From: Nevskiaceae bacterium
Lineage (GTDB): Bacteria > Pseudomonadota > Gammaproteobacteria > Steroidobacterales > Steroidobacteraceae
DNA length: 64,000 nucleotides
NCBI GenBank assembly: GCA_018883185.1
Contig: VEQP01000008.1
Span: 1-64,000, forward strand
Reading direction: 5' to 3'
The position numbers and the translations under genes are program-made. Each line of letters starts with the position of its first letter. The stretch's first letter is position 1. Of the stretch, positions 56,751 to 64,000 are shown in pieces. A model generated the notes under the pieces. That model worked only from the letters and a program-made list of their open reading frames with translations. It searched no databases and was not told where the DNA came from.

Positions 56751-59528
56751 GTGTTAAATTTCCTTACCCGTATTTTCGGCAGCCGCAACGATCGGGTGCT
56801 CCGAGGCCTTGTACGCGACGTGCGTGCCGCGACCGCCTACGAGCCCGCCCTGCAGGCGCTCAGCGATGAGCAGCTGCGCGCCAAGACCGACGAGTTTCGC
56901 GCCAAGTTGGCGTCGGGCGAGTCGATCGATCGGCTGCTGCCGGAAGCGTTTGCAGTGGTTCGTGAGGCCGCACGCCGCACGCTTGGGCTGCGCCACTTCG
57001 ATGTGCAGTTGATTGGTGGCTCCGTACTGCACCGTGGCCGTATCGCCGAGATGCGCACCGGCGAAGGAAAGACGCTGATGGCGACTTTGCCGGCGTACCT
57101 CAACGCCCTGAGCGGCGAGGGCGTGCACATCGTCACCGTGAACGAGTACCTCGCGCAGCGCGATGCTGACTGGATGGGCCCGGTCTATCGTTTCCTCGGC
57201 TTGAGCGTCGGCGTGGTGCGCAGCGCACAGGCGCCTGCCGAGAAGCGGGCGGCATATCTCTGCGACATCACCTTCGGCACGAACAACGAATTCGGTTTCG
57301 ATTATCTGCGCGACAATTTGGCGTTCCGTCTGGAAGATCGCGTGCAACGCGGACTCGCCTTTGCGATCGTCGACGAGGTTGACTCCATCCTCATCGATGA
57401 GGCGCGCACGCCGCTGATTATTTCCGGTCCTGCCGAAGAGAGCACTGACACTTACGTCCGTATCAACAAGCTTGTGCCGCAGCTCGAACGGGTTGCCGGT
57501 CCGCCGCGCAAGGACGTCGCTGAAGAAGAGGGCCCCGGGGATTACTCAGTCGACGAGAAGCAGCGGCAGGTGCACCTCACCGAGGCCGGACACGAGCGCG
57601 TCGAGGCTCTGATGATTCAGGCGGGTATGTTGCGCGAGGGTGAGAGCCTTTACGACCCAGCCAACATCCGCTTGATGCACCACCTTAACGCGGCGCTACG
57701 CGCGCACGCACTCTACAAGCGCGATGTCGAATACATCGTGCGCGGTGGCGAGGTGATCATCGTCGATGAGTTCACCGGGCGAACCATGCCCGGCCGCCGC
57801 TGGTCGGAAGGCTTGCACCAGGCCGTCGAGGCCAAAGAAGGGGTGCGCGTTCGCGAAGAGAACCAGACGATCGCGTCGATCACCTTCCAGAACTATTTCC
57901 GGCTTTACAAGAAACTCTCTGGCATGACCGGCACCGCCGATACCGAGGCGCCGGAGTTCCTGCAGATTTACGGTCTCGAGGTCAACGTCATTCCGACGCA
58001 TCGGCCGATGATTCGCAAGGACATGCCGGATCTCGTGCATCTGACCCAAGCGGATAAGTTCAAGGCCATCGTCGAGGATATCCGCGATTGTGTTTCCCGC
58101 CAGCAGCCGGTGCTGGTGGGTACGACATCCATCGAAACCTCCGAGTTGATCTCCGGCATCCTCACCAAAGAAGACGTGCCGCACCAGGTGCTGAATGCCA
58201 AGCAGCACGAGCGCGAAGCGCAGGTCGTCGCGCAGGCTGGGCGTCCTGGTGCCGTCACGATCGCCACCAACATGGCCGGTCGCGGTACGGACATTGTGCT
58301 GGGCGGCAACCTCGAGGCCGAGCTGGCTGGCTTGGCGGTCGATGCGCCGGCTGAAGAGCGCGAGCGCGTTCGCGCTGAGTGGCAGGTGCGACACGATCAA
58401 GTGGTGACCGCCGGCGGTCTGCACATCATCGGCACGGAACGTCACGAATCGCGACGCATCGACAACCAGTTGCGTGGCCGATCCGGTCGACAGGGTGACC
58501 CGGGTTCTTCGCGCTTCTATCTGTCGATGGAAGACAACCTGATGCGCATCTTCGGTGATCCCAACTTCACCAAGCGCCTGTTGACGGTCGCCGGGATGAA
58601 GGAAGGCGAGGTCATCGAGAGTCGCATGCTTAGCAAGCGCATCGAGACCGCGCAGCGTAAGGTCGAATCGCACAACTTCGACATCCGCAAGCAGTTGCTG
58701 TTGTTCGACGACGTCGCCAATGACCAGCGCAAAGTGATCTACCAGCAGCGCACGGAGATCATGGGGGCGACGGATCTGTCCGGCGCGATCCGCGGCATCC
58801 AGGAAGATGTGGTCGGGCGTGTGCTCGATGAGTTCCTGCCGCGCAACGTGCCGCATGAGGACTGGGATCTCGAGGCACTGCGCGAGGCGCTACGCAAGGA
58901 TTTCAATGCGGATGTGGACGCGCGCGGCTGGTTGGCAGTCGAACCCGAGCTCGAGGAGCCGGTGCTGCGTCGCCGAGTGGTCGATGCGGTGGCCGCGAAC
59001 TATGCGGCGAAGTCCGCTCGCTATGGCAGCGAGCTGATGCAGCATCTCGAGAAGGACATCATGCTGCGCACGCTCGACCAGCACTGGCGCGAGCATCTGG
59101 CCGCGATGGACTACCTGCGCCAGGGTATCCACTTGCGTAGCTATGCCCAGAAGGACTACCGCTACGAATACAAACGCGAGGCGTACGAGCTTTTCAGCGC
59201 CATGCTCGATCGCGTGAAGTTCGATACGGCATCGATGCTCACTCGCGTGGAGATTCGCAGCGAAGCTGATTTGCAGCGCGAAGAAGAGGAGCGCCAGCGC
59301 AAGCTACTCGCCGCACTGCAGTTGCAGCACGCCGAGGCGGCCTCGGCCTTGGCTGCGGCACCACCGGCCGACGAGGCTGAGCGTGACGTGGCGGCTGACA
59401 CGGACGGCACAGCATCGACGCAAGCGCCAGTGGTGCGCGGCGAGCGCAAAGTAGGTCGTAATGAGCCCTGCCCCTGTGGCTCGGGCAAGAAGTACAAGCA
59501 TTGTCACGGTACTTTAGAGAGCGGCTGA
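56751..59528 (+). CDS. secA: Preprotein translocase ATPase SecA
   Basis: The start is GTG 56751 ([20 protein letters not shown]), the family N-terminus; the upstream open frame overlaps the M23 gene. The 925-residue product has Walker [13 protein letters not shown], the [15 protein letters not shown] box, the helicase motif [16 protein letters not shown] and the C-terminal SecB-binding zinc motif [14 protein letters not shown]. It drives Sec-dependent export. No secM is seen upstream; the 88-bp gap holds only a weak TAAAAT element. Confidence 0.97.
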   Translation: MLNFLTRIFGSRNDRVLRGLVRDVRAATAYEPALQALSDEQLRAKTDEFRAKLASGESIDRLLPEAFAVVREAARRTLGLRHFDVQLIGGSVLHRGRIAEMRTGEGKTLMATLPAYLNALSGEGVHIVTVNEYLAQRDADWMGPVYRFLGLSVGVVRSAQAPAEKRAAYLCDITFGTNNEFGFDYLRDNLAFRLEDRVQRGLAFAIVDEVDSILIDEARTPLIISGPAEESTDTYVRINKLVPQLERVAGPPRKDVAEEEGPGDYSVDEKQRQVHLTEAGHERVEALMIQAGMLREGESLYDPANIRLMHHLNAALRAHALYKRDVEYIVRGGEVIIVDEFTGRTMPGRRWSEGLHQAVEAKEGVRVREENQTIASITFQNYFRLYKKLSGMTGTADTEAPEFLQIYGLEVNVIPTHRPMIRKDMPDLVHLTQADKFKAIVEDIRDCVSRQQPVLVGTTSIETSELISGILTKEDVPHQVLNAKQHEREAQVVAQAGRPGAVTIATNMAGRGTDIVLGGNLEAELAGLAVDAPAEERERVRAEWQVRHDQVVTAGGLHIIGTERHESRRIDNQLRGRSGRQGDPGSSRFYLSMEDNLMRIFGDPNFTKRLLTVAGMKEGEVIESRMLSKRIETAQRKVESHNFDIRKQLLLFDDVANDQRKVIYQQRTEIMGATDLSGAIRGIQEDVVGRVLDEFLPRNVPHEDWDLEALREALRKDFNADVDARGWLAVEPELEEPVLRRRVVDAVAANYAAKSARYGSELMQHLEKDIMLRTLDQHWREHLAAMDYLRQGIHLRSYAQKDYRYEYKREAYELFSAMLDRVKFDTASMLTRVEIRSEADLQREEEERQRKLLAALQLQHAEAASALAAAPPADEAERDVAADTDGTASTQAPVVRGERKVGRNEPCPCGSGKKYKHCHGTLESG

Positions 59529-59558
59529 GGCGCTCCCTTCGCCGCTCGTTTACCTGCG

Positions 59559-59963
59559 ATGACGCCAACAATCGAGGTTGTGGCCGCAGCGCTATTCGAT
59601 GAATCCGGTCGAGTGCTCGTGACCGGCCGGCCGCCCGGAAAGCATATGGCCGGACGTCAGGAGTTTCCGGGTGGCAAAATCGCACCCGGGGAGACGCAGA
59701 CGGCGGCCTTGCAGCGCGAACTGCGCGAGGAACTCGGCATAGAGATCGGCGCAGCGCGCTTGGCGATGACGCTCGAACACGACTACGCGGATCGTCGCGT
59801 CAGACTGCACTTTTATCTGGTCGAATCTTTCAGCGGCGTCCCGCAGCCCCTCGATGGGCAAACCTTGCAGTGGGTGCCGATCGAGGATTTGCATCGTCAG
59901 AACATTCTCGAGGCCGACGCACCGTTCGTGGCCCTGATCCAACAGCGGAGACTTCCATGCTGA
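59559..59963 (+). CDS. mutT: 8-oxo-dGTP diphosphatase MutT (Nudix)
   Basis: The 134-residue protein has a full Nudix box, GGKIAPGETQTAALQREL followed by REELGIEI (G-x5-E-x7-REUxEE), and KHMAGRQEFPGGK before it. It hydrolyses 8-oxo-dGTP to prevent A:T to C:G mutations. It is 30 bp after secA; the argJ gene often found between them is absent. The 3' end overlaps the aldehyde dehydrogenase start by 7 bp. Confidence 0.92.
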   Translation: MTPTIEVVAAALFDESGRVLVTGRPPGKHMAGRQEFPGGKIAPGETQTAALQRELREELGIEIGAARLAMTLEHDYADRRVRLHFYLVESFSGVPQPLDGQTLQWVPIEDLHRQNILEADAPFVALIQQRRLPC

Positions 59964-61402
59964 CATCGACCGGCGAACTTATCGAAGTGCGCAATCCGCG
60001 CAGTGGCGAGATCGACTACCGTTTCAACGCGCCCTCGGCGACCGAACTGACGACGACGCTCAAGGGGCTACGCGCAGCGCAAACCGCCTGGGCAGCGGCA
60101 CCACTCGCGCACCGCATCGAGGTGTTGCAGCGTTGGCGTGTCGAGTGGACGGCGCGTCAGGCCGAGCTCGTCAATGCGCTCGCTACGGATACGGGGCGCT
60201 ATCTTATTGCCGGCAGCGAAGTGCAATCGGTCACTGGCATGATCGATCGTTGGTGCGGGCTCGTACCCTCGTTGGCTGCCGAGGAGGAGTCCCGTTCGGC
60301 GACCCTGCCGAACATCAGCTATCGCTCGCAGTACGTGCCGTATTCCCTCGTGGGCGTGATTTCGCCGTGGAATTTTCCGGTATCGCTGTGTTTCATTGAT
60401 GCCATTCCTGCGCTGCTGGCGGGCTGCGCGGTGTTCGTCAAGCCTAGCGAAGTCACGCCGCGTTTCGTCGAGCCTGCGATGCGTTCGATCGCGGCCGTGC
60501 CGGAGTTGGCTGCGGTGTTTTGCATTCAACCCGGTGCGCGGGCGACCGGTGAAGCGTTAATCGCGCAGAGCGATGTGGTGTGCTTCACGGGCAGCGTCGC
60601 GACAGGGCGGCTCGTCGCCGAAAATGCCGCGCGGAATTTCATTCCGGCGTTTTTGGAATTAGGTGGCAACGATCCTTTGATCGTGACGGCGAGTGCTGAT
60701 CTCGAACGTGCGACGGACGTCGCGCTGCGTGCGACCTGTCTCGCGACGGGTCAGGCCTGCCAGAGTCTCGAACGCGTGTACGTTGATCGACGGATTTATT
60801 CGCCCTTCGTCGAGCGGCTGGTGCAGAAGGCGAAGCAGGTCGAACCGAATTGGCCCGACATCCATGCGGGTACGATCGGCCCCTTTATTTTTGCGCGACA
60901 GGCTGAGATCGTCGCCGAGCAACTGGCTGACGCGCGTGTCAAGGGAGCTAAGGTACTCTGTGGCGGGGAGATCGAAGATCACGGTGGTAAGTGGCTGCGG
61001 CCGACGGTGCTCGTCGACGTGCATCACGGTATGAAGGTGATGAGCGAGGAGACGTTCGGGCCCGTGATCCCTGTGATGGCCTTTGACAGCCTCGATGAAG
61101 CTGTGGCGCTCGCGAACGAGGGTGTCTTTGGGCTCTCCGCGGGCGTGATCGCGGGCACGCTCGAGGAGGCGGAGACGATCGGTCGGCGTATCGATGCCGG
61201 CGGCATCAGCCTGAATGACGGTTCACTCACCGCGATGTGTCACGAATTCGAGAAGAACTCCTTCAAGCTCTCGGGGATGGGGGGGTCACGCATGGGACCT
61301 GCCGGGTACGCGAGATTCTTCCGGCGCAAGGTGCTGATTCGTCAGCACGGTTCGCCGGCCACAATGGCCAACATTGCCGAGGCGCATGCGCGACCCCGGT
61401 GA
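59957..61402 (+). CDS. Aldehyde dehydrogenase family protein
   Basis: The start is ATG 59957 (MLTSTGELIEVRNPRSGEID), since the frame upstream overlaps mutT. The 481-residue ALDH has VGVISPWNFPVSLCF, FTGSVATGRLVAENAA, the catalytic Glu in FLELGGNDP and the nucleophile Cys in ATGQACQSLERVYV. It oxidises an aldehyde with NAD(P)+; the substrate cannot be told from sequence. It is coupled to mutT by a 7-bp overlap, though no functional link is obvious. Confidence 0.9.
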   Translation: MLTSTGELIEVRNPRSGEIDYRFNAPSATELTTTLKGLRAAQTAWAAAPLAHRIEVLQRWRVEWTARQAELVNALATDTGRYLIAGSEVQSVTGMIDRWCGLVPSLAAEEESRSATLPNISYRSQYVPYSLVGVISPWNFPVSLCFIDAIPALLAGCAVFVKPSEVTPRFVEPAMRSIAAVPELAAVFCIQPGARATGEALIAQSDVVCFTGSVATGRLVAENAARNFIPAFLELGGNDPLIVTASADLERATDVALRATCLATGQACQSLERVYVDRRIYSPFVERLVQKAKQVEPNWPDIHAGTIGPFIFARQAEIVAEQLADARVKGAKVLCGGEIEDHGGKWLRPTVLVDVHHGMKVMSEETFGPVIPVMAFDSLDEAVALANEGVFGLSAGVIAGTLEEAETIGRRIDAGGISLNDGSLTAMCHEFEKNSFKLSGMGGSRMGPAGYARFFRRKVLIRQHGSPATMANIAEAHARPR

Positions 61403-61477
61403 TACGGCCCGTTGATACGGTATGATCGCCGCCTACCACGCCGAGGATCTCGGCACGCAGCGCAGGAACACGCCGAT

Positions 61478-61855
61478 ATGAGCACGCAGGACTTGGGTCT
61501 TCCCGACATCCGGATCGACACGAACAGTCTATATCGCGAAGAGGTCTTCACAGATCGTCGCGCCGGCACACTGCGCCGTATGGTGCCTGTCACGGTGGAG
61601 GGTGCGCCGGATGCCACCCGTGCCGTGATCTACATGGGGCAGACGCAACTCATGACGCCGGGCGGAGTTCTGCCTCTCGGTTTCGAGATCGAGGCCCAAG
61701 ATTTGGCCGAAGCCATTGGCAAGTTCCCGGACGCCGTCAAGCAGGCACTCGAGGATGCGATCGAGGAAGCGCAGCAGATGCGGCGCGAGGCCGCCTCGCG
61801 CATCGTGGTTCCGGATGCCCCTGGGGCGATTGCGAGCAAGATCAAACTGCCCTGA
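61478..61855 (+). CDS. Small cytoplasmic protein of unknown function
   Basis: The start is ATG 61478 with AGGAA about 9 nt upstream. The 125-residue product is acidic and soluble, with no signal or TM. A beta-rich N-terminal half (EEVFTDRRAGTLRRMVPVTV, then GQTQLMTPGGVLPLGFEIEA) is followed by a helix rich in Glu and Ala (AIGKFPDAVKQALEDAIEEA) and a hydrophobic C-terminal tail. No family is recognised. It sits 75 bp after the dehydrogenase, in a gap that carries a direct repeat TGATACGG (61400-61407 and 61413-61420), and is convergent with can. Confidence 0.7.
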   Translation: MSTQDLGLPDIRIDTNSLYREEVFTDRRAGTLRRMVPVTVEGAPDATRAVIYMGQTQLMTPGGVLPLGFEIEAQDLAEAIGKFPDAVKQALEDAIEEAQQMRREAASRIVVPDAPGAIASKIKLP

Positions 61856-61884
61856 TCGCCCTTTGCGGCCTAGATGCCGCGGGA

Positions 61885-62523
61885 CTAGCTTTCAAGCACC
61901 GTGCGGTAGATCTCCGCGTACTCCTCGGCCGAACGTATGCCGACGGTAAGGTCGCGTAGCAGTCCATCGTGCAGATCGTAGATCCAACCGTGGATCTCTA
62001 GCGGCTTGCCGCGATCCCAAGCGCTTTGCACGATGCTTGTCTGGCCAATGTTCAGCACTTGCTCGATCACGTTAAGTTCACACAGCCGATGCAGACGAGC
62101 CGCTTCATCGGGTAGCTCGGCAAGCCGAGCGTGATGTTTCTTCATCACGTCCTGTACATGACGCAGCCAATTGTCGATCAGTCCGAGCCGATCGTTGCGC
62201 AGCGCCGCCTGCACGCCACCGCAGCCGTAGTGGCCGCAAACGATGACGTGTTCCACATCGAGCACATCGACGGCGTATTGCAATACCGAGAGACAATTGA
62301 GATCGGTGTGGACCACCACGTTTGCCACGTTACGGTGCACGAACAGTTCGCCCGGCAATAACCCGACGATTTCGTTAGCGGGTACGCGACTGTCTGCGCA
62401 GCCGATCCAGAGGTAATCCGGGGACTGCTGTCCCACCAGCTTGCTGAAGAATTCAGGATCCTTGGCCGTGATCTCCTCGGACCAGCGGCGATTGCTGTCG
62501 AACAATGGACGCAAGCTTCTCAT
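61885..62523 (-). CDS. can: Beta-class carbonic anhydrase Can
   Basis: The 212-residue enzyme has zinc ligands Cys42, His98 and Cys101, with the catalytic dyad Asp44-Arg46 in GCADSRVPANEIVG and VIVCGHYGCGGVQAAL. It interconverts CO2 and bicarbonate in the cytoplasm for carboxylation and pH balance. It overlaps the end of the S9 peptidase gene by 4 bp, so the two are probably co-transcribed on the minus strand. Confidence 0.96.
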   Translation of the reverse strand: MRSLRPLFDSNRRWSEEITAKDPEFFSKLVGQQSPDYLWIGCADSRVPANEIVGLLPGELFVHRNVANVVVHTDLNCLSVLQYAVDVLDVEHVIVCGHYGCGGVQAALRNDRLGLIDNWLRHVQDVMKKHHARLAELPDEAARLHRLCELNVIEQVLNIGQTSIVQSAWDRGKPLEIHGWIYDLHDGLLRDLTVGIRSAEEYAEIYRTVLES

Positions 62524-64000
62524 TGGGCGACGCTCTGTGAGGGCTCATTACGCAGCGCGCGATCAAAGAATCGGAGTACCGTTTGGTAGCCATGTGGCCC
62601 GGTCGCTGCGAAACGCATCAGGGCGTGCTTGCTGCCGGGGTAGGCCATCACGTCAAACGGTTTGCGTTCATCTTGCAGGGTCTTGAAGAGTGCGGTGCTG
62701 TGGGTAAAGAGCACGTTATCGTCGGCCATGCCGTGCATGATCAGCAGCTCGCCGCGCAAGTTGCGCGCATGGGTCATGACCATACCATCGGCATAGCCCG
62801 CAGCATTATCCGCCGGCGTGCCCATGTAGCGTTCCGTGTAGTGCGTGTCGTACAGGTGCCAGTCCGTCACCGGGGCGCCCGCGACACCCGCGGTGAAGTA
62901 CTCGGGTGCCTTGACCATACACATGAGCGACAGATACCCCCCGTAGCTCCAGCCAAAGACGCCAACACGCTTTGAGTCGACGAACGGCAGTGTGCGCAGG
63001 AATTCGACGCCGCGCACCTGATCTTCGACCTCTACCGTGCCCATCCGCCGATGGATGGCCGACTCGAACTTTTCACCACGAAAGCTCGTGCCGCGATTGT
63101 CGAGCGTGAACACCACGTAGCCGCGTTGCGCGAGCAGCTGACGGAAAAACCCTTCATTGCTGCGCGGGAAGCCCGGCCAGGCGCGACGAACCCGCTGGTT
63201 GCCCGGGCCGCCGTACAAATCGACGATCACCGGATAGCGTTTGCCGGGCTGCATGTTCATCGGCTTGATCAATTGGTAATGCAGCGTCTGGCCGTCAGCC
63301 GACTGCAGCGTGCCGTATTCGGTGGGCTGATGTGCGGCCAGATAAGGCGAGTAGGGGTGCTGCGCATCGAGCGTGTTGGCAACCAGCACGGCCAACTGCC
63401 GACCCGCGCGATCACGCAAGGTCAGCGACGGCGGCGAGGTGGGCGTCGAGAAGGTATCGAGCCAGAGCCGTGCGTCGCGGGAGAGGCTGTTGGAGTGCCA
63501 GCCTGACCCTTGACTGAGCTTGCGAATTCCCGCTTCCACCTCGCGTGGCTCGCGGGAACCGTCTAGGGGTGCTGAGTACAAATGACGCTCGAGAGGCGTG
63601 TCGCGGTTGGCGGTGAAATAGACGACGCCGCGCGCTTCATCGACGGCTTCGATCGCACGCTCACCGGAATCGCCGGCAACCATCCATTCGCCGGCGGTGA
63701 GCGGGCGTAGCAGCGTGCCGTCGGCTCCGTGGAGATACAGATGTCGATAGCCGCTGCGCATGGAGGCCCAAATAAAACCGCCGCGCTGGCGGAGGAAAGT
63801 CAGTTCGTCGTGCAGATCGACCCAAGTGTCGCTGCGCTCTTCAAGCAGACGACGACCGACGCCGCTCGCCAAGTCGACTTGCAGCAGTTCGAGTTGTCGC
63901 TGGTCGCGCGATTGACGCTGTACTGCGATCGCTTTGGAGTCCGGCAGCCAGTGCACGCGCGCCAAGTAACCCTCGCCCGGATCGGCTGCGGGTAATGCCC
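62520..64000 (-). CDS. S9 family prolyl oligopeptidase / dipeptidyl-peptidase IV-like (N-terminus cut by window edge)
   Basis: The frame is open through 64000, so the N-terminal part lies outside the window; about 493 residues are visible. The first part is the end of a beta-propeller (YRHLYLHGADGTLLRPLTAG). The C-terminal alpha/beta hydrolase carries the triad Ser in FGWSYGGYLSL, Asp in GMADDNVLF and His in GSKHALMRF. The RGTSFRGEKFE segment supports the DPP IV branch. It is likely periplasmic and cleaves dipeptides after Pro or Ala, though the signal region is not visible. It overlaps can by 4 bp. Confidence 0.93.
   Translation of the reverse strand, partial: ALPAADPGEGYLARVHWLPDSKAIAVQRQSRDQRQLELLQVDLASGVGRRLLEERSDTWVDLHDELTFLRQRGGFIWASMRSGYRHLYLHGADGTLLRPLTAGEWMVAGDSGERAIEAVDEARGVVYFTANRDTPLERHLYSAPLDGSREPREVEAGIRKLSQGSGWHSNSLSRDARLWLDTFSTPTSPPSLTLRDRAGRQLAVLVANTLDAQHPYSPYLAAHQPTEYGTLQSADGQTLHYQLIKPMNMQPGKRYPVIVDLYGGPGNQRVRRAWPGFPRSNEGFFRQLLAQRGYVVFTLDNRGTSFRGEKFESAIHRRMGTVEVEDQVRGVEFLRTLPFVDSKRVGVFGWSYGGYLSLMCMVKAPEYFTAGVAGAPVTDWHLYDTHYTERYMGTPADNAAGYADGMVMTHARNLRGELLIMHGMADDNVLFTHSTALFKTLQDERKPFDVMAYPGSKHALMRFAATGPHGYQTVLRFFDRALRNEPSQSVAQ

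Overview
The window is about 64 kb of high-GC, densely packed bacterial chromosome. The gene order points to a gammaproteobacterium, possibly a deep-branching group near Nevskiales/Steroidobacterales/Xanthomonadales. Supporting blocks are the full mraZ-to-lpxC dcw cluster, rsmI/lpoA/yraN, the kdsD-lptCAB-rpoN-hpf-rapZ block, petABC-sspB and secA-mutT. The genus assignment is inference only. No rRNA, tRNA, CRISPR array, insertion sequence or phage gene was seen. The only stable RNA gene found is rnpB.

Region 1 (1-5594) is accessory. It holds the 3' end of a large filamentous-haemagglutinin-like surface protein, which runs off the left edge and ends in Ser/Gly and Glu-rich low-complexity sequence. 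It overlaps a secreted TPR-CHAT caspase-like protease gene. A small exported protein of unknown function follows.

Region 2 (5591-19426) is the most unusual part: seven tightly coupled genes that look like an electron-transfer chain from cytoplasm to outer membrane. They are a cytoplasmic FAD/NAD(P) oxidoreductase fused to two cNMP-binding domains and four [4Fe-4S] clusters; a five-helix di-haem cytochrome b; an FHA-like/TM/decahaem protein; a lipoprotein with two GlcG/HbpS-type haem-related domains; a predicted outer-membrane beta-barrel; a decahaem cytochrome with C-terminal LVIVD-type repeats; and a pentahaem c554-like cytochrome with one CX4CH site. Together they carry about 25 c-type haem motifs.

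Region 3 (19436-26314, minus strand) is kdsD-lptC-lptA-lptB-rpoN-hpf-rapZ-mgtE: Kdo precursor synthesis, LPS transport, sigma-54, ribosome hibernation, RNase adapter and Mg2+ channel. kdsC and ptsN, often found here, are absent. Region 4 (26334-32366) has ibaG-murA, a DegS-like protease on the minus strand, and petABC (cytochrome bc1) followed by sspB without sspA. Region 5 (32368-36126) has yraN and lpoA (minus), rsmI (plus) and rnpB.

Region 6 (36255-55234) is a complete dcw cluster with a recognisable sigma-70 promoter and three MraZ boxes at a 10-bp period, then mraZ-rsmH-ftsL-ftsI-murE-murF-mraY-murD-ftsW-murG-murC-murB-ddl-ftsQ-ftsA-ftsZ-lpxC, mostly with 4-bp overlaps. A strong stem-loop lies between ftsZ and lpxC. 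Region 7 (55198-64000) has dciA (minus, tail-overlapping lpxC), an M23 peptidase, secA, mutT, an aldehyde dehydrogenase, a small unknown protein, a beta-carbonic anhydrase (minus) and an S9 peptidase (minus) cut by the right edge. No gene-free stretch exceeds 300 bp; the longest is the roughly 215 bp between rnpB and mraZ.
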